From Deltaproteobacteria bacterium (GTDB lineage Bacteria > Myxococcota_A > UBA796 > SXON01): a stretch of 51,657 nucleotides of DNA. The stretch covers positions 1 through 51,657 of the forward strand of contig BJHF01000044.1 of assembly GCA_014191855.1 (NCBI GenBank), given 5' to 3'. Shown here one piece after another: positions 1 through 7,426 of this stretch. Under the pieces are notes generated by a model. That model did no database searches and had not been told where the DNA came from. It saw only the letters and a program-made list of their open reading frames with translations. Made by a program: the position numbers and the translations under genes. Position 1 is the stretch's first letter; every line of letters begins with the position of its first letter.

Positions 1-48
1 AGCCCGTGGGCGCAGCGGCGCCGTTGCGTTGTAGTCCAGGTAGATCAT
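1..48 (-). CDS. Cysteine desulfurase (NifS/IscS-like), N-terminal 16 codons only
   Basis: The gene runs off the left edge. The minus strand from the ATG at 46-48 reads MIYLDYNATAPLRPRA, which matches the very conserved start of class V aminotransferase cysteine desulfurases (MIYLDNNATTP-type). These PLP enzymes take sulfur from cysteine for Fe-S cluster or tRNA thiolation pathways. A GGAG about 7 nt before the ATG fits a ribosome site, and the stop of the comEA-like gene lies 13 bp upstream, so it is probably the downstream partner of that gene. Only the first 16 residues are visible: the PLP lysine and catalytic cysteine cannot be checked, and the subtype (IscS, NifS or SufS) cannot be assigned. 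Confidence 0.7.
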   Translation of the reverse strand, partial: MIYLDYNATAPLRPRA

Positions 49-61
49 CTCGGGGCTCCGT

Positions 62-613
62 TCACGGCTCAACCAACGGGGACAGGCGCGCGAGCGACTT
101 CGCGCCCACGCCCCGTACCCGGTCGAGGTCCCGCACGCTTCGGAACGGGCGGGCGGCGATGATCCGCTCCGCCAGTTTGGGGCCGACGCCGGGCAGCCCC
201 TCAAGTTCAGCCGCGGAAGCGCCGTTCAACGACACCTTCCGCCCGAGCGCGGCGGCATGAGCGGGCTCGGGAGGCTCCGCGGGAGCCGCGGCGTCGGGAA
301 GCCCGGCGCGGGCTCCGGGCACTGCACCGCCGACCACCGCAAGCGAGAGCCGATCCCCATCCTTCGCCGCAGCCGGCAGGCCCGCCACATCTCCCGCATC
401 CACCCATCCGGAGCCGGGCAGAAACACCATTCTTTCGGGCACTTCGATGGGCGAGCGCGGAATCAACGTGAAGAGGCCGAGCGCGATCGCAACGAGGGCC
501 ACCAGCCGCCGCTCGCCCACCTGCCCGAGCTGGAGCGGCAGCACGCGCAACCGCGGGGAGTGCACCAGGGCGTCCACGCGGCGGAGGACAAGTTCGAGGG
601 AAGCGGCGGACAT
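62..613 (-). CDS. ComEA-type helix-hairpin-helix protein
   Basis: 183 residues. A short N-terminal cytoplasmic part is followed by one membrane segment (about residues 37-51), a Pro/Ala-rich linker, and a C-terminal helix-hairpin-helix pair (about 129-183) with the ComEA pattern NGASAAELEGLPGVGPKLA and a second GVGAKSL hairpin. ComEA-family proteins bind double-stranded DNA nonspecifically, either in competence uptake or as small anchored HhH proteins of unknown role. The ATG at 613 is chosen because the reading frame upstream overlaps other genes and carries no recognisable protein. It starts 8 bp after the PIN gene stop. No comEC or other competence gene is in the window, so a role in DNA uptake is inference only. 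Confidence 0.8.
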   Translation of the reverse strand: MSAASLELVLRRVDALVHSPRLRVLPLQLGQVGERRLVALVAIALGLFTLIPRSPIEVPERMVFLPGSGWVDAGDVAGLPAAAKDGDRLSLAVVGGAVPGARAGLPDAAAPAEPPEPAHAAALGRKVSLNGASAAELEGLPGVGPKLAERIIAARPFRSVRDLDRVRGVGAKSLARLSPLVEP

Positions 614-621
614 TACGCGGC

Positions 622-1014
622 TCACCACACCACAGCCACGAGCCCGGAGCGGGAGATCGCCGCATCGCAGGTAACCAGGGGCACGCGGTGTACGAGCGCG
701 GTGGCCACGACGAAACGATCCAGCAGATCTGCGGGGGTGAACCCCGTAAGCTGCCCAGCGGCCAGCGCGATCTCGGCGGTGACCGGGAGGATCGACATCG
801 GGCGCCGCGCCAGCGAGGTGCGGATCCACGCCTCGGCCGGCACCTCCAGACGAAGGCGCCCATCCGCCGCGAGACAGAGCACCTGATGAAGCGTGATCGC
901 CGACAAGCAAGGCACCTGCGCCGGATCGTCGATGAGCGCGGCCGCGCGCGGAGAGAGCCGCTCGGGAGCCAATTGCGCCCACATCCACGCGCGAAGGTCG
1001 AGCACGTACGTCAT
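622..1014 (-). CDS. PIN-domain toxin (VapC-like), putative ribonuclease
   Basis: 130 residues, the usual length for a PIN toxin. It has the N-terminal strand YVLDLRAWMW (Asp6), a central SAITLHQV strand, and the C-terminal TPADLLDRFVVATAL (Asp99) and LVTCDAAI (Asp117) motifs that carry the acidic metal-binding residues of the fold. The second conserved acidic position, normally Glu in SAITLHE, is Gln44 here, so the site may have reduced or altered metal binding. The ATG overlaps the stop of the antitoxin gene by 4 nt (ATGA), the typical arrangement for a coupled toxin-antitoxin pair. It probably cleaves RNA when free of antitoxin. The product may instead be inactive because of the Glu-to-Gln change. 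Confidence 0.85.
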   Translation of the reverse strand: MTYVLDLRAWMWAQLAPERLSPRAAALIDDPAQVPCLSAITLHQVLCLAADGRLRLEVPAEAWIRTSLARRPMSILPVTAEIALAAGQLTGFTPADLLDRFVVATALVHRVPLVTCDAAISRSGLVAVVW

Positions 1015-1238
1015 TCGCTGCGCACCACCGGTTCGTCGGCCAGCGTGGCCGTGCCGCGCATCCAGCCGAGCGCTCCGGGCTGCGAGCCCGCCGCCGTGTC
1101 GCGTAGCGCAGCGCCCACCAGCGCTTCCACCACATACTCGGAGAGCGTTTTCCCTCGGGCGGCCGCGCCGCGCCCGATGAGCGCCTTCTGCGCAGGGGTG
1201 AGCCGTAGCTCAAGGCGGGATGTGCGGAGGATGGACAT
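1011..1238 (-). CDS. RHH antitoxin, DUF1778/TacA-like
   Basis: 75 residues. The N-terminal half (about 1-42) has the ribbon-helix-helix pattern of DUF1778 antitoxins: strand RLELRLTPAQKALI, then an Ala-rich helix, GKTLSEYVVEAL as helix 2. The C-terminal 30 residues (GSQPGALGWMRGTATL...) do not resemble the usual GNAT-binding tail and probably wrap the PIN toxin. It precedes the toxin with a 4-nt overlap. As in other RHH antitoxins it should bind its own promoter, and repeated sites lie just upstream (1253-1291). DUF1778 antitoxins are best known with GNAT toxins, so this pairing with a PIN domain is less usual. No Shine-Dalgarno is evident before the ATG. Confidence 0.75.
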   Translation of the reverse strand: MSILRTSRLELRLTPAQKALIGRGAAARGKTLSEYVVEALVGAALRDTAAGSQPGALGWMRGTATLADEPVVRSE

Positions 1239-1252
1239 GCGCGCCGGCGTGG

Positions 1253-1291
1253 TGTACGGACACGGTAACCACTTCTTGTACGGCTAACCAC
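1253..1291. promoter_or_regulatory. Candidate operator repeats upstream of the toxin-antitoxin genes
   Basis: Two copies of TGTACGG (1253-1259 and 1277-1283) are each followed by TAACCAC (1266-1272 and 1285-1291), with 6-nt and 1-nt gaps. The first copy also contains the palindrome GGTAACC (1264-1270). The block lies 14-53 bp upstream of the antitoxin ATG in the 123-bp gap before tsaE, where an RHH dimer array would be expected to bind for autoregulation. No convincing -35/-10 pair is seen. The rest of the gap (1292-1361) shows nothing recognisable. Confidence 0.4.
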
Positions 1292-1361
1292 CGCGACGTG
1301 CAGCGAGCCGAATCCTGCCAAGGGACCGGGCTCCGCACGTCGCCCATCCCCGCCCCGCCCA

Positions 1362-1775
1362 TCACCTCCCCAAAACCTCCACCACCCTCCCCTCACCCAC
1401 CTCGCGAATCCGAACCTCCAGGCTGCTTTCTGGCCACGCCCCCGGGAAGCGGGACGCCCACTCGACCAGCCACACGCCGCTCTCGCCCACCAGCTCGGCG
1501 ATCCCCGCGGAGACCAGCTCGTCGGCAGCTTCCAGGCGGTAAACATCGACGTGGAACAACGGCAAACGACCACTCATGTACTCGTTCACGATGGCGTAGG
1601 TCGGGCTGGTCACCGCCTCCGTGACGCCGAGCCCGCGCGCGATGCCCTGCGCAAAGGTCGTTTTTCCCGCTCCGAGGCCACCTTCCAGCAGCACAACGTC
1701 TCCGGCACACAAGCTCGCCGCGAGCTGCTCGCCGGCTTGGTGCAGCGCTGCCGCATCCACACAATGAAACTTCAT
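1362..1775 (-). CDS. tsaE: tRNA threonylcarbamoyladenosine biosynthesis ATPase TsaE
   Basis: 137 residues, close to the family norm of about 150. Walker A is EGGLGAGKTTF (residues 31-41), followed by the family motifs VTSPTYAIVNEY (55-66), LFHVDVYRL (73-81) and VWLVEWASRFP (101-111). TsaE is the small P-loop ATPase that works with TsaB-TsaD to make t6A37 on ANN-decoding tRNAs in the cytoplasm. The ATG at 1775 overlaps the stop of the CNNM gene by 4 nt (ATGA), so translation is probably coupled. In many relatives tsaE closes the glmM-nnrD operon; here it is about 5.6 kb from nnrDE and follows a transporter-like gene instead. Confidence 0.93.
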   Translation of the reverse strand: MKFHCVDAAALHQAGEQLAASLCAGDVVLLEGGLGAGKTTFAQGIARGLGVTEAVTSPTYAIVNEYMSGRLPLFHVDVYRLEAADELVSAGIAELVGESGVWLVEWASRFPGAWPESSLEVRIREVGEGRVVEVLGR

Positions 1776-3151
1776 TCTGGGTTTTCCTGACCGCCTGCCT
1801 CCGCGCTGGCCAGCGCTCGCCGCCTTCGGACACGCACCCGCTTCACCCGACGCGGCGTCGCTTCCACGACCTCCAGGCTGATCCCGCCCTCCACCACCAG
1901 CGCGGCTCCGACCGGCGGAATCGCGCCGGCTAGATGCAAACAAAGCCCCGCGACCGTGGCAAAGTCACCCTCCGGCAGCTCGACGCCCAGCTCACGACCG
2001 AGCTCGTGTAGGGGAACGTTCCCCGTGACCAACCACACCCCCTCGCCTTCCGGCTCGATGTTGGAGCGAGGTTTGTCGTTTTCGCTGAAGATCTCGCCGA
2101 CGAGCTCCTCCACGAGATCCTCGATCGTCACAAGCCCGATCACGGTGCCCTGCTCGTCCGAGACGAGCGCAAGATGCGTGCGATCATGTTGCAATTTCCG
2201 CAGCAGGGCCGGCGCAGGCATGCTGTCGGGCACGAACGAAACGGGGTGGAGCAGCGCCGAGAGCGTTACCTCCGGGTGCAGCAGGGCCTCGGCAAGCACG
2301 TCGCGCAGGTTCACGAAGCCCACGAAATTGTCGGTCGCCCCTTCGTATACCGGGACACGGGCGTGTCCGGAGGCGCGCGCCAGCGTCGCGATGTCCACCA
2401 TCGATGCGCTCAACGAGACGGCGACGATCTCCGACCGAGGCGCCATTACGGTGTAGGCATCGAGATTGCTGAAGTCGAGGGCGCGGGAGGCGATCTCGCC
2501 GGCCTGAGGATCGACCGAGCCCGCGGAGGCTGCCTCCTCTACGATCTGCTGCACCTCCGCCCGAGAATGGCGGGTCTCGGTAAAGGTCGTGCGGTCGCCG
2601 AACATGCGGAGCACGAGGTTGGAGCTCCCGGTGAGCAGCGCCACCACCGGGCGGGCCGCCCAGGCGAGCGCAAGCAGCGGCGGGGCGATCAGCAGGGCGT
2701 AGGACTCACCCGCTCGCAACGCCAGGGATTTGGGGACCAGCTCCCCCAGGACCAGGGTGAAGAAGGAGATACTGACGACCACCACCGCAACCGCCAGGTT
2801 GTGCGCGTAGGGCGCGATCACCGGGGACTTCGCGAGGACGGGGCTCAGCTCCGCCGCGAGGGAGGCGCCGCCAAAAGCTGCGGCCGTGGCGCCGATCACG
2901 GTGATGCCGATCTGCACCGTCGCGAGGAATGACTCGGGCGTGTCGCGAAGCCGCGCGAGCGCCCGGGCGCGATGTCCGCCCGCGTCCAGGAGCTCCGCGA
3001 TCCGGGTTTTACGGAGCGACAACACTGCGATCTCGGCACCGGAGAACACACCGTTGAGGAGCACGAGCGCAAGGATGATGAGCGATTCGGTGAACAGCGG
3101 AGCTTCCGGGAGGGGCCGCCCCGAGGTTGTCCACGGCGCGAGCACAGGCAA
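1772..3151 (-). CDS. CNNM/CorC (HlyC-CorC) family membrane protein with CBS pair
   Basis: 459 residues with the complete family architecture: a DUF21/CNNM transmembrane domain (about 20-190, containing LNGVFSGAEIAVLSLRKTRI and the VLGELVPKSLALR motif), a CBS pair (about 205-325, with IEDLVEELVGEI near its end) and a C-terminal CorC_HlyC/transporter-associated domain (about 340-425), followed by a basic tail. Members are implicated in Mg2+ or other divalent-cation efflux; the substrate here is not known. The N-terminus is uncertain: the ATG at 3151 gives about 20 extra residues before the first membrane helix, and a GTG two codons later is also possible. It is divergent from the MopE lipoprotein gene and is translationally coupled to tsaE. 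Confidence 0.9.
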   Translation of the reverse strand: MPVLAPWTTSGRPLPEAPLFTESLIILALVLLNGVFSGAEIAVLSLRKTRIAELLDAGGHRARALARLRDTPESFLATVQIGITVIGATAAAFGGASLAAELSPVLAKSPVIAPYAHNLAVAVVVVSISFFTLVLGELVPKSLALRAGESYALLIAPPLLALAWAARPVVALLTGSSNLVLRMFGDRTTFTETRHSRAEVQQIVEEAASAGSVDPQAGEIASRALDFSNLDAYTVMAPRSEIVAVSLSASMVDIATLARASGHARVPVYEGATDNFVGFVNLRDVLAEALLHPEVTLSALLHPVSFVPDSMPAPALLRKLQHDRTHLALVSDEQGTVIGLVTIEDLVEELVGEIFSENDKPRSNIEPEGEGVWLVTGNVPLHELGRELGVELPEGDFATVAGLCLHLAGAIPPVGAALVVEGGISLEVVEATPRRVKRVRVRRRRALASAEAGGQENPE

Positions 3152-3185
3152 TCTACCTTCAATCGCGCCTCGCCACCGCTACCCC

Positions 3186-3214
3186 TTGCCGAACCCTCAT
3201 TCCCGGTCTACAAC
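3186..3214 (+). promoter_or_regulatory. Candidate sigma-70-type promoter of the MopE/FG-GAP lipoprotein gene
   Basis: TTGCCG at 3186-3191 and TACAAC at 3209-3214 match the -35 and -10 consensus at four of six bases each, with a 17-bp spacer. A GGAG Shine-Dalgarno at 3231-3234 sits 5 nt before the ATG at 3240. This lies in the 88-bp gap between divergent genes. The call is by eye only. Confidence 0.4.
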
Positions 3215-3239
3215 GCGCTCTCTCCCTCCTGGAGCCCCC

Positions 3240-5312
3240 ATGCGCCTGCTCGCCGTACTCGCCCCATCTCTCGCGTTTTCCCTCGCCTGCACGGGCATTC
3301 TCGGCGGGGACACGGCTACCGACACCGGCGGAGGTGGCGGCGGCCCGGACGTGTGCACCTGGTACCGCGACCAGGACGGCGATGGCTTCGGCGACGCCGA
3401 CAAGGACGAGAAGACCTGCGACAAGCCCACCGGCTACGTGGCGGACGACACCGACTGTGATGATCAAGATCCCAAGGTGCACCCGGGCGCAACGGAGATC
3501 TGCGACGACGTCGACGCCGACGAGGACTGCAACGGCAAGGCGGACGAAGAGGACGAAGACCTGGAATTGACCGTGTGGTACGCCGATAGCGACGGCGATG
3601 GTTTTGGGGACGCGGACGATACGCAGCGCTCGTGCGACCAACCCAGCGACTATGTGGAGAACGCCGACGATTGCGACGACACCGACCGTAAGACCAACCC
3701 CGACGGTCAGGAAGTGTGCGACGGAGCGGGTGGAGACGAAGACTGCGACGGCAAGGTGGACTCCGACGACTCGAGCATGGACGAGTCGAACCTGCCCACC
3801 TGGTATCGCGACAGTGACAATGACGGCTTCGGGGATCCGGACGGCGCAACCAAGGAGCAGTGCGACGAGCCCAGCGGCTACGCGATCAACGACGAAGACT
3901 GCGACGATTCGGACAAGAACGTGAACCCGGACGAGACCGAGGTGTGCGGCAACGGCTCCGACGACAACTGCAACGGCAGCTCCGACGGATGTGGCCTGAC
4001 GGGCGAGTACGAGCTCGGCACCGAGGCGGACGTACGTATCACCGGCCCCACCTCGGGATCACTGGGGTACTCGGTCTGCGGCGGCGGCGACATCGACGGC
4101 GACGGCATGGACGACATCGTGGCCGGCGCCCCGAGCTATTCCAGCGATGGCGCGGCGTACGCCTTCTACGGCGGGGCGAGCGGCGCGCTCACCGAAACCG
4201 CCGCGGATGTGAAGTTCACCGGAGAGAGCAACGGCGACCAATTTGGCGTGGCTTGCGCGTTCGGGGACTGGGACAACGACGGCAAAACTGACGTTGCGCT
4301 TAGTGACTTTGACTACTACTACTCCAGCTCGTACACCCACAGCGGCCGGGTGTACATGTTCCAGACACCCATCTCGTCCGCGGAAGCGGCGGGATCGGCC
4401 GACGTCATCTACACGAACAACTACAACACCAGTGACTACCTGGGGAACTCGTTGTCGAACGGCGATTGGAACGGGGACGGGAAGGACGACATGTTCGTGG
4501 GCGCGGTGGAGAACTACGTGTTCATCGACTACGGCACCGTCTCGACGTCGAGCGGCAAGGACATCTTCGGCACCGTCTCGACGTCGAGCGGCAAGGACAT
4601 CTTCGGCATCAACGAGTTTGAAGGGGCGCTTACGTACTCCGGCGTCGTGGTGAGCGGCGGTGACACCGATGGAGACGGCTCCGACGACCTCGTCGTGACC
4701 GACACGGGCAGCAAGGGGGCCGCATACCTCTACGTCGGGGAGTTCGGCGGCTCGGTTTCGCTCTCCAGCTACACCGAGGCGACCATCCAGGGCTCCGGCA
4801 ACAGCGATGCGCTGGGCGTCTCGGCGGCCCTCGATGGCGACCTCAATGGCGACGGCTACGACGACCTGCTGGTGAGCGCCACCGGCGTTTCCAACGGTGC
4901 TGGCGCGGTGTACGGTTGCTTCGGCCCGTTGAGCGGAACCTCCGCGGGAACCGGTTGCGACCTGCGGATCAGCGGCCCGAGCAGCATGGCCTACTTCGGC
5001 TGGGACGTGGCCTATGTGGGCGATGAGAACGGCGATGGCGACACGGACATCCTCGTCGGCTCGACGGGAATGGACGGAACGGGCACCGACTCGGGGCGCG
5101 CCTACTTGTTCCGCGGGCCGCTCAGCGGCGCCAAAGCGGCCTCGGCGGCGGATGCGACCTTCCTCGGTCAGGGCACCTACGCGAGCACCGGCGCGGCGGT
5201 TGACGGTGCGGGCGACTTCAACGGCGATGGAAACGACGACCTGCTGATCGGCGCCTACAGCGGATCGAGCAGCAAGGGGCAGGTGTTCATCATGTTCGGC
5301 GGCGGGTTCTGA
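3240..5312 (+). CDS. MopE-motif / FG-GAP repeat surface lipoprotein
   Basis: 690 residues. A lipoprotein signal (MRLLAVLAPSLAFSLAC, lipobox cysteine 17) is followed by a Thr/Gly-rich linker. Three MopE-type putative metal-binding units come next (each WYRD.DGDGFGD..., DCDD.D...NP......C....DEDC.G). The C-terminal part has seven FG-GAP-like calcium-binding motifs (for example DGDGMDDIVAGAP, NGDGYDDLLVSAT, NGDGNDDLLIGAY), enough for a seven-bladed integrin-like propeller. The protein is expected at the outer membrane surface; no substrate is known. Start: the ATG at 3240 has a GGAG site and makes the lipobox; the open frame upstream to 2886 is antisense to the CNNM gene. A perfect 36-bp tandem duplication lies inside the propeller. 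Confidence 0.88.
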   Translation: MRLLAVLAPSLAFSLACTGILGGDTATDTGGGGGGPDVCTWYRDQDGDGFGDADKDEKTCDKPTGYVADDTDCDDQDPKVHPGATEICDDVDADEDCNGKADEEDEDLELTVWYADSDGDGFGDADDTQRSCDQPSDYVENADDCDDTDRKTNPDGQEVCDGAGGDEDCDGKVDSDDSSMDESNLPTWYRDSDNDGFGDPDGATKEQCDEPSGYAINDEDCDDSDKNVNPDETEVCGNGSDDNCNGSSDGCGLTGEYELGTEADVRITGPTSGSLGYSVCGGGDIDGDGMDDIVAGAPSYSSDGAAYAFYGGASGALTETAADVKFTGESNGDQFGVACAFGDWDNDGKTDVALSDFDYYYSSSYTHSGRVYMFQTPISSAEAAGSADVIYTNNYNTSDYLGNSLSNGDWNGDGKDDMFVGAVENYVFIDYGTVSTSSGKDIFGTVSTSSGKDIFGINEFEGALTYSGVVVSGGDTDGDGSDDLVVTDTGSKGAAYLYVGEFGGSVSLSSYTEATIQGSGNSDALGVSAALDGDLNGDGYDDLLVSATGVSNGAGAVYGCFGPLSGTSAGTGCDLRISGPSSMAYFGWDVAYVGDENGDGDTDILVGSTGMDGTGTDSGRAYLFRGPLSGAKAASAADATFLGQGTYASTGAAVDGAGDFNGDGNDDLLIGAYSGSSSKGQVFIMFGGGF
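4533..4604 (+). repeat. Perfect 36-bp tandem duplication inside the FG-GAP propeller
   Basis: Bases 4533-4568 and 4569-4604 are identical, starting GGCACCGTCTCGACGTCGAG. The in-frame duplication adds 12 residues (GTVSTSSGKDIF twice). Absence of any substitution between the copies indicates a recent event or an assembly artefact. Confidence 0.95.
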
Positions 5313-5320
5313 GCCAGAAC

Positions 5321-6397
5321 GTGGACGTTGCCGTCCCCGCCGGAGCGCGATGGAGCTGCCACGCCTGCGGCGCGTGCTGTCGGCTGTTTCAGCTCGGGCC
5401 GGTGGCGCCGGCGGTCATCGCCGATTTGGAGCAGCGCGGGGTGGCCGAGGCCTGGGCCCCGGCCGGCAGCGCGCCCTGGTACGAACGCCGGCAAACGCCG
5501 AACGGGCCGGCGTTCTACCTGCGCAAGGTCGATGGGGCCTGCGTGTTCTTGCAGCCCGACACCTACTGTGCGGTGCACCGGCTCTACGGCGCGTCCGCCA
5601 AGCCGGACTTCTGCCAGGAATTCCCGTTCCAGGTCACCCACGATCCCAACGGCACCGTCGTCACGGCGCGCGGCGAGTGTGCCGGGTTCTACGCCAGCAG
5701 CGTGGACGGTGAGCCGCTAGAGGGGCAGGTGGCCGAGGTGCTGGCGATTCCGCGCACGCGCCCGATCCCCCGCTTCGCACCCCAGCAGGTGGAGCTCATC
5801 CCGGGCCGGAGCCTGCCGCTGAACGACTGGATGGACGCCGAAGCGCGCGTGCTCGCGGCGTTGAACGCAGCGGACGGCTCACCGGCGGCGACGGTGGCCG
5901 TCGTGCGGCATGCGCTCGTCTCCGAAGGACCACCGCCCGATCCTGCGCGCTTCACGCTCGCCACTCGCGCGCTCCTCCACACGCTCGGCCTCGTCCTCGA
6001 TCACGTCCTGAGCACCGAGACGAACGCTCCGGCTGCGGAGGCGAGGTTCACTGCCGAGCTTCGAGAGGTGCTCCGCCGCGCGGAGCTCGCGATTCACGGC
6101 ACAACGCGCCCGCTGAGCGCAGACGCCAATCGGCACCTGAACCTGCTTTTGCGCTCCGCGATCTTGAGCAAGTCCGTCCACGCCCTGGGCGGCGTCAGCT
6201 ACGGTCTGGGTCTGTTCCTGTTCAACACGGAGTTGGCTCGACTCGCCGCGGGTGGCGACGCCTCACAGCCCGTTTCTGCGCGCGAGCACAGCGACGTCTA
6301 CACGCGATTGTGCAGGTTGACGCTAAACACCACGATTCACCAGGTGTTGCTGAAGGCGCGGCCGGCCCTGCTCGACCTCTTCCTCCACGCCGCCTGA
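5321..6397 (+). CDS. YkgJ-like CxxCGACC zinc/iron-chelating protein
   Basis: 358 residues, begun at a GTG 8 bp after the lipoprotein stop. The N-terminal part has the diagnostic cysteine cluster SCHACGACCRLF (about 12-23), a later YCAVHRLYG with Cys83, DFCQEFPF with Cys97, and GECAGFY with Cys119. This is the pattern of the YkgJ/UPF0153 family, proposed to chelate zinc or an Fe-S cluster through eight cysteines. The remaining 230 residues are helical-looking and unfamiliar. Members are often annotated as Fe-S oxidoreductases without experimental proof. It overlaps neither neighbour and is followed directly by the DTW gene, with no bases between the stop and the next start. Confidence 0.75.
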   Translation: MDVAVPAGARWSCHACGACCRLFQLGPVAPAVIADLEQRGVAEAWAPAGSAPWYERRQTPNGPAFYLRKVDGACVFLQPDTYCAVHRLYGASAKPDFCQEFPFQVTHDPNGTVVTARGECAGFYASSVDGEPLEGQVAEVLAIPRTRPIPRFAPQQVELIPGRSLPLNDWMDAEARVLAALNAADGSPAATVAVVRHALVSEGPPPDPARFTLATRALLHTLGLVLDHVLSTETNAPAAEARFTAELREVLRRAELAIHGTTRPLSADANRHLNLLLRSAILSKSVHALGGVSYGLGLFLFNTELARLAAGGDASQPVSAREHSDVYTRLCRLTLNTTIHQVLLKARPALLDLFLHAA

Positions 6398-7426
6398 GTG
6401 TCACGACTCGACTGCCCACGGTGCCGCCGGCCGATGCGAGTGTGCGCGTGTGCTTCGCTCCATCCCGTCGAGAGCCGCACGCGCGTGGTGTTTCTCCAGC
6501 ATCCGCGCGAGGCGCGGATGCCCGTGAGCACATGCCGCCTCGCCCATTTGTCCCTCCCGAATTCCGAGCTGCACGTGGCGATGGGCCCGGAAGGGAACGC
6601 CCGGTTGGAGGCGATGGCGCGGGAGCCGGGAACGGCGCTCCTGTTCCCAGGTGCCGAAGCGACGGACGTGCGCGACGTCGCGACTCCCCCGCGAACCCTC
6701 GTCGTCGTGGACGGAACGTGGAACAACGCGCGCAAGCTCGTCGCCCGCTCGTCGCTGATCGCCGCGTTGCCGCGCATCGGTTTTACGCCGGCCCGGCCAA
6801 GCAACTACCGTATTCGTCGCGAGCCGGCCCCGCACTGCGTCTCGACCATCGAGGCCGTCGCCCATGTGCTCGACGCGCTGGACGCGTCGCCGGGTCGATT
6901 CACGCCGATCCTCGGCGTCTTCGACCGCATGGTCGAGCTGCAGCTCGCATTCATCCGCGGCGATTCGCCGGCTTCGCCCTCACGTCCCCGTCACGTCGCC
7001 CGTGTCGCGCCACCCGACCGCCTTCGCGAGATCCGCGCCCGCCTCGTGCTGGTCTCTGCAGCCGGCTATCGACAGCAGACCGGGATTCGCTGGGTCGCGC
7101 GCCGCATCGACTCCGGGGAAACCCTCGACAGCAGCCAGGATGGCGCCTTCGGGAGCTTCGCGCGAGCCGACGATGTGTGGGCGGGATGGGGCGACTACCC
7201 GGGGGACGTCCTTCGCGGCGAGGGCCATGAACTGGCGGCCTGGCTCGATCTGAAGCGCTACACCACCGGCGTGTTGCGACGCCGGGTGCATGGCGTGGAG
7301 CAGCTCGGCGCGTCGGTCGGCGCGGTGCTTCCCGCAGAGCGCCCGCTGCGCGAGCTGGTGGCGGCGGAGGCGGTGGTGGGGGCGTTGTTGGCGGGGGTGC
7401 TTCGTCGAGAGCGGGAGAGCGGCTAG
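6398..7426 (+). CDS. DTW-domain protein (tRNA acp3U aminocarboxypropyltransferase-like)
   Basis: 342 residues, begun at a GTG immediately after the previous stop. The first 165 residues are a DTW domain: zinc-site-like cysteines CPRCRRPMRVCAC (6-18), VVFLQHPREA (30-39), the DTW signature as DGTW (105-108), PSNYRIRREP (134-143) and STIEA (149-153). E. coli TapT (YfiP) and human DTWD1/2 of this family install acp3U on tRNA using SAM. The C-terminal region of about 175 residues (from about 168) is not part of the usual domain and I do not recognise it. The stop overlaps that of the convergent nnrDE gene at a shared CTAG. Confidence 0.85.
   Translation: MSRLDCPRCRRPMRVCACASLHPVESRTRVVFLQHPREARMPVSTCRLAHLSLPNSELHVAMGPEGNARLEAMAREPGTALLFPGAEATDVRDVATPPRTLVVVDGTWNNARKLVARSSLIAALPRIGFTPARPSNYRIRREPAPHCVSTIEAVAHVLDALDASPGRFTPILGVFDRMVELQLAFIRGDSPASPSRPRHVARVAPPDRLREIRARLVLVSAAGYRQQTGIRWVARRIDSGETLDSSQDGAFGSFARADDVWAGWGDYPGDVLRGEGHELAAWLDLKRYTTGVLRRRVHGVEQLGASVGAVLPAERPLRELVAAEAVVGALLAGVLRRERESG

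Noticed and set aside
2886..3239. Extended N-terminus of the first MopE/FG-GAP lipoprotein
   Set aside because: Antisense to the CNNM gene; the lipobox and Shine-Dalgarno belong to the ATG at 3240.
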